Below are positions 7,056 through 13,919 of a stretch of 16,446 nucleotides of DNA, piece by piece. The notes under the pieces are model-generated. The model saw only the letters and a program-made list of their open reading frames with translations, did not search any database and was not told the origin of the DNA. Positions within the stretch are counted from its first letter, which is position 1. Every line of letters begins with the position of its first letter. Made by a program: the position numbers and the translations under genes. Source of the DNA: Cyclobacteriaceae bacterium (GTDB taxonomy: Bacteria > Bacteroidota > Bacteroidia > Cytophagales > Cyclobacteriaceae); the NCBI GenBank assembly GCA_028279155.1, contig JANQST010000580.1:1-16446 (forward strand), written 5' to 3'.

Positions 7056-7469
7056 ATGAAAACTATAATCACAACACTTTTTATTATTGGATCTATTGCA
7101 GCAAGCGCGCAAAGCGATCCGATTCCAACTGTTTTACAAGATCAGTTTGAGGCATTCAACACCGGTGATATTGAGCGATTGGTCGCAAATGTTTCAGATG
7201 ACTTCAAATGGTTTTACATCACTTCAGATACACTCCTACTTGAAGTCAAAGGGAAAGATGCGTTCAGAAAAGGAATGGAATCCTATTTTGGGGCTGGTGT
7301 GAAGGTGAACTCAGAAATAGAATCCTACGCAATAGAAGGAAACCGAATTAGCTTCAAAGAGGTAGTAAGCCACAAAAACAAAAACGGCGAATTGGTATCT
7401 TCTTCCGCCATGGGTATCTATCAACTAAAAGACGAAAAAATATTCAGAGCGTGGTATTTCATTGATTAA
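7056..7469 (+). CDS. Secreted SnoaL/NTF2-like protein
   Basis: A 137-residue protein. The ATG at 7056 begins a clear signal peptide (MKTIITTLFIIGSIAASAQS, probable cleavage after Ala18); an upstream in-frame ATG at 6966 lies inside the preceding gene and would bury the signal, so it is rejected. The mature part reads as a cone-shaped NTF2/SnoaL fold: helix VLQDQFEAFNTGDIERLVAN (26-45), VSDDFKWFYI (46-55), the GKDAFRKGMESYF segment (66-78) and strands EIESYAIEGNRISFKEVV (87-104). Proteins of this kind bind or act on small hydrophobic ligands, and many have no known activity. It follows the ArsR-SRPBCC gene by 32 bases in the same direction, so it may be under the same control. No catalytic residues can be assigned with confidence. 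Confidence 0.75.
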   Translation: MKTIITTLFIIGSIAASAQSDPIPTVLQDQFEAFNTGDIERLVANVSDDFKWFYITSDTLLLEVKGKDAFRKGMESYFGAGVKVNSEIESYAIEGNRISFKEVVSHKNKNGELVSSSAMGIYQLKDEKIFRAWYFID

Positions 7470-7498
7470 GGCTACTTGTTTTATTCTTTTTAACCTTA

Positions 7499-7529
7499 TA
7501 TATTCGTATATCGTTAATTAACGATATAC
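7499..7529 (+). promoter_or_regulatory. Promoter box and 24-base palindrome before the flavoprotein gene
   Basis: A -7-like box TATATTCG (7499-7506) precedes a perfect 24-base palindrome (7506-7529) with core ATCGTTAATTAACGAT (7510-7525). The palindrome ends two bases before the ATG at 7532. A possible -33 TTG lies at 7476-7478, 20 bases before the box. Core sequence and spacing match the phosphatase promoter (6094-6120). Its length and perfect symmetry mark it as a repressor operator, probably for an ArsR-type dimer; that last step is inference. Confidence 0.7.
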
Positions 7530-7531
7530 AT

Positions 7532-8848
7532 ATGAATAAAAGTGAATTACCTGTAGTGATCATTGGGGCCGGACCGATAGGTCTCGCAACCGCATCACAT
7601 TTAAGCAAGAGAAATATCGCTTTCCTGATTCTGGAAGCTGGTGATCGAATTGCTCAAAATATTGAAAGTTGGAGGCACGTATCCATGTTTTCTCCCTGGG
7701 AGTACAACCTGGATCGTGCCTCTATTTCTCTGCTCGAAAGATATGACTGGGAAAAACCAGTGGATCATCTAATACCCACAGGTGGAGAACTTATCGATCA
7801 CTATCTCTCCCCCCTTTCGAATACAAAGGAGATAAAGCCTCACCTACGACTCAGTTCCCGTGTCGTGGCAATCAGTAGAAAACGGATCAATAAAATTAAA
7901 GACTACAGTCGCGATCGTGCACCGTTTGTGTTGCGAGTACAAACGCAAAATGCGACTGAAATCATCCATGCGCGTGCCATTATCGATGCCTCAGGTACAT
8001 GGCACAATCCCAACCCATCCGGTGCTGATGGATTACCTGCTATAGGAGAAGAAAACTTTGAAGACAGGATACAGTATGGAATCCCGGATGTTTCAGGAAA
8101 TGATTACAAAAAATACAAAAACAAAAATGTCGCGGTTATTGGAAGTGGTCATTCTGCCATAAATGTACTCCTGGAACTTTGCGACTTGCAAGAACAATCA
8201 TCCAAAATGAACATTCATTGGATTTTGACCAAATCAAAAGTGGAAGATGCATATGGCGGATTGGATCAAGATCAATTGCCTGGCCGCGGCAAGGTAGGTA
8301 TGAAAGTAAAACAATTGGTAGACGATCAAAGAATCAATGTGTACACACCTTTCTTCGTTGAAGCTTTTGAAGAATCGAAAGGGCAAATTGCCATCAAAGG
8401 TCAATATGAAATGACAGACAATGAAGTTGTGGTAGACGAAGTAATTGTCGCAACAGGATTGAGACCAGAGCTTAGCTTTTTACGAGAGTTGCGAATCTCC
8501 CTGGATAGCTCTTTGGAATGTCCAACTAAACTTGCTCCAATGATAGATCCTAACATTCACAGTTGTGGTTCAGTTGAACCGCATGGAGAAGCAGATCTTA
8601 GGCATCCGGAAAAAGACTTTTACATCGTTGGAATGAAAAGTTATGGACGTGCCCCTACGTTCCTTCTGGCAACTGGCTATGAACAGGTTAGATCTGTTGT
8701 AGCAGCTATTGATGGTGATTTTGAAGCTGCAAGAAATGTAAGACTTTCTCTTCCGGAATCAGGTGTTTGTGGCGTCCCAAAAGCCATCGATCCTAATAGC
8801 CATGATAATGAGCACCTGGAAGTTCAGGACAACGTTTGTTGCAATTGA
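7532..8848 (+). CDS. FAD/NAD(P)-dependent flavoprotein, ars-cluster type
   Basis: A 438-residue two-dinucleotide-binding flavoprotein. The FAD site is IIGAGPIGLATASHL (10-24) with Glu35 at the end of the second strand; the NAD(P) site is VAVIGSGHSAINVLLEL (200-216). ATGLRPEL (307-314) is the usual FAD-contacting motif, and SWRHVSMFSPW (46-56) resembles the flavin-containing monooxygenase/thioredoxin-reductase-like group. There is no CxxC redox pair of a true thioredoxin reductase. Flavoproteins of this shape occur next to ArsR regulators in metalloid-resistance loci and have been called ArsO-like, but the reaction is not established for this one. The C-terminus ends VQDNVCCN: a vicinal cysteine pair (436-437), with Cys413 upstream, which could bind a soft metal or metalloid. 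A strong palindromic operator sits directly at its start. Cytosolic; no membrane segment. Confidence 0.85.
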   Translation: MNKSELPVVIIGAGPIGLATASHLSKRNIAFLILEAGDRIAQNIESWRHVSMFSPWEYNLDRASISLLERYDWEKPVDHLIPTGGELIDHYLSPLSNTKEIKPHLRLSSRVVAISRKRINKIKDYSRDRAPFVLRVQTQNATEIIHARAIIDASGTWHNPNPSGADGLPAIGEENFEDRIQYGIPDVSGNDYKKYKNKNVAVIGSGHSAINVLLELCDLQEQSSKMNIHWILTKSKVEDAYGGLDQDQLPGRGKVGMKVKQLVDDQRINVYTPFFVEAFEESKGQIAIKGQYEMTDNEVVVDEVIVATGLRPELSFLRELRISLDSSLECPTKLAPMIDPNIHSCGSVEPHGEADLRHPEKDFYIVGMKSYGRAPTFLLATGYEQVRSVVAAIDGDFEAARNVRLSLPESGVCGVPKAIDPNSHDNEHLEVQDNVCCN

Positions 8849-8953
8849 AATTTATTCACGACAAAAGATAATTGAATTCCGGGTGCACTCATAATAGGAT
8901 TTTTCTCAAACCTCCATGGCATGTACCTGGACTCATTTTTTACCTTCAGACCT

Positions 8954-10132
8954 ATGAAAAAAACCCAATCGTTTCATACCAAAACCGTACATGCTGGGGT
9001 TGACCTTTCGAAAGATCACGGGGCAATTTCATCACCCATTTTCAATGCTTCTACTTTTGCATTCCCGGACGCTGAGCAAGGATCAGCCATTCATGAAGGT
9101 GAGATTGCCGGATACTTCTATAGTCGCATTAACAACCCAACCCAAGAGTCATTGGAAGCCGCAATGACCACTTTGGAAAATGGTGAAGCTTCGATTGCTT
9201 TTTCGTCTGGGATGGCCGCAATTTCTAATGTGTTACTTACCTATCTAAAATCCGGAGATCACCTGGTAGCTCCAGAATCAATTTATGCCTCAACAAGTGG
9301 ACTTCTTGACTATTTTAAATCGCTTGAGATAGAAGTAACATTTGTTGACGCCACTGAACAAGAGAATTATAAGCGAGCCATCCGGAAAAATACAAAAGTG
9401 TTTTACATGGAGTCACCGGGTAATCCAACACTCAAGCTATGTGACATTGAAGCTATTTCCTCAATCGCTAAAAACAACAAGATCAATACTGTTGTAGATA
9501 ATACTTTCGCCACCCCTTACAACCAAAATCCACTCAATTTAGGAGCTGATGCTGTGGTGCACAGCATGACTAAATACATCGGTGGTCATGCGGATCTACT
9601 AGGTGGAGTTCTTGTTGGATCCAAAGAATTGGTTGAAAAATGTAGATGGAACATTAATAAGTTGTTTGGTGGCGTACCCTCCGCTTTTACATGCTGGTTA
9701 GCACTTAGAGGTATAAAGACACTGGCATTGCGAATGGAAAAACATAACTCGAATGCAATGGAGGCAGCAAACTTCCTTGAAGCACATCCAAAAGTAAAAA
9801 AAGTCCATTACCCGGGCTTGCCTTCACACGCTCAACATGATCTAGCCGAAAAACAGATGAGTGGGTTTGGTGGAATGATTGCCTTCGATGTTGGGGGAGT
9901 CAAGGAAGGTCGTCAATTCGTTAATAGTGTACAACTATGCACACTGGCAGTTTCTCTTGGAGATGTCTCAACGCTTGTTCAGCACTCTGCTTCAATGACG
10001 CACGCTTCTGTGCCTAAAGAGTTAAGAGAAAAGGCTGGCATCACCGACGGCCTAATCCGTCTATCAGTAGGAATTGAAAATGTTGATGATATCATCAAAG
10101 ACCTGGAGCAAGCCCTTTCAACAATCAATTAA
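8954..10132 (+). CDS. Methionine gamma-lyase/cystathionine-type PLP enzyme
   Basis: A 392-residue fold-type I PLP enzyme of the Cys/Met metabolism family. YSRINNPTQ (56-64) supplies the Tyr and Arg that reach the neighbouring subunit's cofactor; VDNTFATPY (181-189) has the ring-binding Asp182; HSMTKYIGGHADL (203-215) has the Schiff-base Lys207. The C-terminal half (RGIKTL, VSLGDVSTLVQHSASMTH, IRLSVGIENVDD) resembles bacterial methionine gamma-lyase most. However, the active-site cysteine typical of that enzyme (near LYGCT) is replaced by IYAST (110-114), so cystathionine gamma-lyase/synthase or homocysteine lyase activity is equally possible. I chose the ATG at 8954 because MKKTQSFHTKTVHAG fits the family; an in-frame ATG at 8921 would add eleven atypical residues. 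It heads a tight series with the DinB-like and nitrobindin-like genes (gaps of 6 and 1 bases). Confidence 0.87.
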   Translation: MKKTQSFHTKTVHAGVDLSKDHGAISSPIFNASTFAFPDAEQGSAIHEGEIAGYFYSRINNPTQESLEAAMTTLENGEASIAFSSGMAAISNVLLTYLKSGDHLVAPESIYASTSGLLDYFKSLEIEVTFVDATEQENYKRAIRKNTKVFYMESPGNPTLKLCDIEAISSIAKNNKINTVVDNTFATPYNQNPLNLGADAVVHSMTKYIGGHADLLGGVLVGSKELVEKCRWNINKLFGGVPSAFTCWLALRGIKTLALRMEKHNSNAMEAANFLEAHPKVKKVHYPGLPSHAQHDLAEKQMSGFGGMIAFDVGGVKEGRQFVNSVQLCTLAVSLGDVSTLVQHSASMTHASVPKELREKAGITDGLIRLSVGIENVDDIIKDLEQALSTIN

Positions 10133-10138
10133 TTAGCC

Positions 10139-10612
10139 ATGAAAGATTTAAACGCGATCATTTCTTGTCTCGAGCATAGCCCATTCATTCTACATTCAAT
10201 GATAGAAGATATTCCATCAGCACTTTTAAAAATGAAAAGAAGACCCGAAAAATGGACGATACATGAAAATGCGTGCCACCTCGCAACAGCAGAGGTAATG
10301 ATTAACAAACGTTTTAAAACATTTGTTGAAGAAGAAACCCCGGTATTCAAGCCGTATTTACCTGGAAGCACAGTTCATGAGGATCTGCTTTCAATGGATC
10401 TTAATTCAGCACTGGCTCAATTTGAAGAATTGCGGAAAGACACCACTGACCTACTAAAGGTATTCGATAGCTCTATTTGGAGTAGAAAAGCCAGTCATCC
10501 TGAATATGCAGACTACGACCCCCGTATTCTTGCCCGCCATACATTGATGCACGACCATTTTCACATGTATCGAATTGAAGAGCTCTGGTTGACTAAAGTT
10601 GAATTTATATAA
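10139..10612 (+). CDS. DinB-family (four-helix bundle) putative metal-binding protein
   Basis: A 157-residue all-helical protein resembling the DinB/YfiT superfamily. The expected metal-ligand histidines are visible: His47 in IHENACHLATAE (41-52) and a cluster in HTLMHDHFHMYRIEEL (134-149), with His138 and His142 the likely ligands. EKWTIHENACHL matches the family's KWS..EVLGHL segment. Members include thiol transferases (bacillithiol or mycothiol S-transferases) and maleylpyruvate isomerases, but most are uncharacterised; a thiol-dependent role beside a sulfur PLP enzyme is attractive but only inference. The gene follows the gamma-lyase-type gene by 6 bases and precedes the nitrobindin-like gene by 1 base, so the three are probably one transcript. 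Confidence 0.8.
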   Translation: MKDLNAIISCLEHSPFILHSMIEDIPSALLKMKRRPEKWTIHENACHLATAEVMINKRFKTFVEEETPVFKPYLPGSTVHEDLLSMDLNSALAQFEELRKDTTDLLKVFDSSIWSRKASHPEYADYDPRILARHTLMHDHFHMYRIEELWLTKVEFI

Positions 10613-10613
10613 C

Positions 10614-11132
10614 ATGGAAAAACCAACACATGAGCTAATGGAACCATTAACCTGGTTGTATGGAGAATGGAAGGGAACAGGATCAGGGGAATTTCCCACA
10701 ATGGACCCATTTGAATATGATAACCTCATTCGGGTAAGATTTCTTGAAGAATCATTTGAACAGGAGCCGCTTTTACATTTTGAAGAGATCGCTTGGGTTC
10801 ATGAACCTGAAGGAAGGAAATTCAAGCATTGGGAAACTGGTTTTTTCAAATCCTCAGATGACAAGATTCAATTTTATGTCAGTCATAATACCGGGAGGAT
10901 CGAAGTAACATACGGGGAATTAATATCCATTGACCCTCATGGCAAATCGTTTGAACTAGAACTTACTAGTGATTTTATCAGAAATGAGGTGGGCCTGAAG
11001 GCAACATATAAAAGCCATAGAAAAATAGCTCTGGAAGGTGATATCATAAACTACTCACTTGAGTTAACCACGGAGGATGTATCCAACTTAAGTCTTCACC
11101 TGACTTCTACCTTGAAGAAAACAAATACTTAA
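10614..11132 (+). CDS. Nitrobindin-like (FABP/THAP4-like) heme-binding protein
   Basis: A 172-residue predicted ten-stranded beta-barrel. The N-terminus PLTWLYGEWKGTGSGEFPTM (11-30) carries the nitrobindin hallmark GxWxGxGxGxxPT, followed by DPFEYDNLIRVRF (31-43), HWETGFFKS (72-80) and, at the C-terminus, LSLHLTSTLKK (159-169). His162 corresponds to the proximal heme ligand of nitrobindins, so ferric heme binding and reaction with nitric oxide or peroxynitrite are plausible. The start at 10614 is one base after the DinB-like stop; an in-frame ATG at 10599 would overlap that gene by 14 bases and is less likely. The stop shares the TTAA at 11129-11132 with the converging MerB-like gene. Family recognition is from motif memory; heme occupancy is not shown by sequence. 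Confidence 0.82.
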   Translation: MEKPTHELMEPLTWLYGEWKGTGSGEFPTMDPFEYDNLIRVRFLEESFEQEPLLHFEEIAWVHEPEGRKFKHWETGFFKSSDDKIQFYVSHNTGRIEVTYGELISIDPHGKSFELELTSDFIRNEVGLKATYKSHRKIALEGDIINYSLELTTEDVSNLSLHLTSTLKKTNT

Positions 11133-11809
11133 AATCTTCCCTTCGATTCTTCTAATTGCCATACTTCGTGGGCCAATCCGAATTTAGCAAACATTTCTTT
11201 TGCCTCTTTTACAGTCCACTTCTTCCAATCTTCGGCCAAATGATTTCCATACCATTCCTGGGAAAACTCCCAGATTTTTTGAATAGGTTGAATATCTCCT
11301 TTTGGAATGTTATGTCGTTCTGTCCACTCATCGATTTGATCTTCGTTTTCAAAAACGAGCATATTACTGCAGGTATAAATGACATTGTCCCATGCATTTT
11401 TCATTGGAATTGGAAAATGAATGAAAAGATTCTTTTCTAGTATCCTACCATCCTTAATATGAATTACCTGAGGACTGCCTTCTGCACCTATAGAGGTGGT
11501 TATCGTTACATCAGTCTTAATCAAAGCCGCAATTCCAAGTGAACACCAACCACAATTTCCCCACCACTCTCCCTTGCTAGATTTGACATAAAAATTGGTG
11601 GGAGCTGTTGAAAATGGATGAATAACCCAAATTTTGGAGGTATTGGGGTGAAGAACTACCCCATGATATTCTTGTAAGGCAAAGAGCGCCTTTTCAACCT
11701 CTTCCCTGCTACTCTTAAAATGATCTATCAGCCAATCGACATCAGGTACACATCCATTTTCAATAATCTCACTTATTAAAATATGATGAAGTGATCCGTT
11801 TGTGATCAT
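11129..11809 (-). CDS. Alkylmercury lyase (MerB)-family homologue
   Basis: A 226-residue protein with the MerB layout. An N-terminal winged-helix-like part (about 22-66, DVDWLIDHFKSSREEVEKAL) leads into HPFSTAPTNFYV (64-75), corresponding to MerB's TPHRFEV strand, then GNCGWCSLGIAAL (84-96). Cys89 aligns with catalytic Cys96 of plasmid MerB and Cys147 (YTCSNMLVF) with Cys159. The third catalytic residue, Asp99, falls on Gly92 here, and an extra Cys86 is present. The protein therefore probably does not act as a classical organomercurial lyase, or does so with different chemistry; a thiol-metal binding role is possible. No MerA or MerR gene is visible nearby. It starts 15 bases after the S9 peptidase gene on the same strand, so it may be cotranscribed. 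Alignment to MerB was done by eye. Confidence 0.8.
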   Translation of the reverse strand: MITNGSLHHILISEIIENGCVPDVDWLIDHFKSSREEVEKALFALQEYHGVVLHPNTSKIWVIHPFSTAPTNFYVKSSKGEWWGNCGWCSLGIAALIKTDVTITTSIGAEGSPQVIHIKDGRILEKNLFIHFPIPMKNAWDNVIYTCSNMLVFENEDQIDEWTERHNIPKGDIQPIQKIWEFSQEWYGNHLAEDWKKWTVKEAKEMFAKFGLAHEVWQLEESKGRF

Positions 11810-11824
11810 GAAGTCGAATATTGA

Positions 11825-13846
11825 CTAATCTGTATCTTCCTTTTTCTCTTTTTTCTTCTTGTCTCTCTCCCACGGTTTCCAGTCCAACCCTAAGGTATGT
11901 TTTTGAATCCACTGGATTTCCTCAATGTCGCGAGTACGCTGGTGTCTCGGTTCCCGGAAACCGTGTGGTTCACGCGGGAATCGCAGATACCTCACCGTCT
12001 TTCCCATATCTTTCAAAGCAGCGAAAAACATCATGGACTGAGCTTCTGTATCTGTTCTGTCATTGGCACCATGAAACAGGATCAATGGTGTAGTTACATT
12101 TTTTGCATTGGTCAATGGTGACATCTTACGGTACGCTTCCGGGTTTTCCCATGGGGTTCCGCCTATGTACCAAAGCTTCACGTCGAAATTGAATCCTATA
12201 CCGTACTCTGAAGTCCAATCGGAAACCATGGCACCAAGTGAAGCAGCTTTGAATCGATTAGTCTTGGTGATGGTTGTTCCACCCAAAATCCCGCCGTAAC
12301 TCCAACCACGTACTGCCATCTTGTTTTCGTCGATGTAGTTTTCCTTAATAAGATAGTCAACACCAGACATCAGATCTTCGTAATCCTGACCGCCAATGTC
12401 GTTCATATTTCCACGCAGCAATTCATCTGAGTAGCCACGACTACCTCTTACATTGGGGCACAGCTGTACATAACCCAAGCCCGCCCAAACATGATATCTT
12501 GAACTATAGCTATCAGTAAAGACACCCGCCGGTCCTCCATGAATGTGAAGCAAGAATGGATATTTTCTGTTCTCATCATAGTCTGCCGGCAAGTACAACA
12601 TGCCTTCAATTTCCAATCCGTCTTTGCTTTTCCATTGGATCGGTTTCGCTTTGGCCAACTTAAAATTCGAAGAAAGTTCAGGATTTAAATTGGTGATTTT
12701 TTTAGGATCAAACTTAGACACTGAGGTCACATATAAATCTGCGGTAGTGCCTGCATCATCGTAGGATAATACTGCCGTTCTCCTGTCGGCACTCATATCT
12801 CTGACTCTGTAACTTCCGGTCTTATTTTTTGACAGATTCGTAAGCTTGCCAGAAGCCACATTTAGTGAATAGAGGCTCGTAACGGTCTTAAGAAGACCTG
12901 AGAAATATACCGTCTTCCCATCCTGACTCCAATAAGCTCCGGACCTCAAGCTGCCTCCGAATGAACCTGAAATTAACTTTGAGGATTTTGAGTTTATATT
13001 CATTACCCAAAGCTTTCCTTGACGTAGCTCCCATTCCTTATCATCATTGGCCTGAAAAATAAATTCTTGGCTATTTGGCGCCCACAGAATACCATTCTCA
13101 GGTGCATTGTTATCGGTTAATTGCTCTGTGGAATTGTCACTCAAATTGAGAAGGTAAATCTCAGAGAGGTTCCCCTGGTTTCTTCTGTTCTCAGTTCTTG
13201 CAGTAAATGCGATTTTGGTCCCATCAGGAGAAATGTCCCATGAACCAATTCGCTGATCATCAGTCGTTAACTGTTTGATAGTGTCTTCATCCAGGTTATA
13301 AACATACAAGTAATTCCATGAGGCCCCTTGCTGTCCATTCGGTCCTTCATCGATCACCACGTGATCATATCCATCCTTTTTCTCCTTTTTTTCTTCCTTC
13401 GTCTCCGTTCGATTCGCAACAAAGTAGATGTTTTTAGAGTCCTGAGACCATTTATAAGAGCCAATGCTGTTGGTGTGTGAAGTGGTTTTTACAGCCTCAC
13501 CTCCACTGGTTCTGATTAGAAAAATTTGTTGAAACTTATCGTCTTTTCTTTTCAAGGAAACGTACTTTCCATCTGGAGAAAATTGCAGACTATTTGAGGC
13601 GGTATTTCCAATGTATTGATAATCGTTCGTGCCATCGGCATTTACAATCTGGTACTTCGTATTCCGCTTGTTCTTACCCCAATCTAATTCCGACTTTCCG
13701 TAAATGATTCGGTTTCCATCCGGAGATATAATTGTTGCGCCCAAATTAACAAGATCCAATCCATCATCAGTGGTCATCTCACGTTGTTGGGCAAATAAAC
13801 AGGTGCTAACAAATAGTAGAACGAGGGTGTAAACGCTAGTTTTCAT
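11825..13846 (-). CDS. Secreted S9 (prolyl oligopeptidase-family) peptidase
   Basis: A 673-residue protein with signal peptide (MKTSVYTLVLLFVSTCLFAQ). Residues about 25-395 form a WD40-like beta-propeller (TolB/DPP-IV type) with repeated SPDG motifs at 41-44, 90-93 and 206-209. Residues about 400-655 form the alpha/beta-hydrolase domain: HIHGGP oxyanion region (434-439), nucleophile Ser516 in GWSYGG (514-519), Asp596 in HGANDRTD and His628 in PREPHGF. All three catalytic residues are in place, so an active exported oligopeptidase or aminopeptidase cleaving short peptides is expected. Two lysine/glutamate-rich stretches stand out: a loop at 147-158 and the C-terminal tail (660-670). There is no T9SS sorting domain, so the periplasm is the likely location. 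The MerB-like gene follows closely downstream. Confidence 0.93.
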   Translation of the reverse strand: MKTSVYTLVLLFVSTCLFAQQREMTTDDGLDLVNLGATIISPDGNRIIYGKSELDWGKNKRNTKYQIVNADGTNDYQYIGNTASNSLQFSPDGKYVSLKRKDDKFQQIFLIRTSGGEAVKTTSHTNSIGSYKWSQDSKNIYFVANRTETKEEKKEKKDGYDHVVIDEGPNGQQGASWNYLYVYNLDEDTIKQLTTDDQRIGSWDISPDGTKIAFTARTENRRNQGNLSEIYLLNLSDNSTEQLTDNNAPENGILWAPNSQEFIFQANDDKEWELRQGKLWVMNINSKSSKLISGSFGGSLRSGAYWSQDGKTVYFSGLLKTVTSLYSLNVASGKLTNLSKNKTGSYRVRDMSADRRTAVLSYDDAGTTADLYVTSVSKFDPKKITNLNPELSSNFKLAKAKPIQWKSKDGLEIEGMLYLPADYDENRKYPFLLHIHGGPAGVFTDSYSSRYHVWAGLGYVQLCPNVRGSRGYSDELLRGNMNDIGGQDYEDLMSGVDYLIKENYIDENKMAVRGWSYGGILGGTTITKTNRFKAASLGAMVSDWTSEYGIGFNFDVKLWYIGGTPWENPEAYRKMSPLTNAKNVTTPLILFHGANDRTDTEAQSMMFFAALKDMGKTVRYLRFPREPHGFREPRHQRTRDIEEIQWIQKHTLGLDWKPWERDKKKKEKKEDTD

Positions 13847-13919
13847 GGCTCAATACATTTTTGGTGAAACGTAAGTTAGTGAAAAATTAATCTGATGACG
13901 ATGACTAGTTCATTATGCC

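Noticed and set aside
8921..8953. Alternative start of the gamma-lyase-type gene
   Set aside because: Adds eleven residues (MYLDSFFTFRP) with no family resemblance; the start at 8954 fits the conserved N-terminus.
8849..8953. Gap before the gamma-lyase-type gene searched for promoter, terminator or small gene
   Set aside because: No clear -33/-7 pair, hairpin or small open frame could be supported.
13847..13919. Short near-palindrome around ACTAGT between the repeat-protein and S9 peptidase genes
   Set aside because: Imperfect, short stem without a T-run; not convincing as terminator. A weak TACGTTTC box on the minus strand lacks a partner -33 element.
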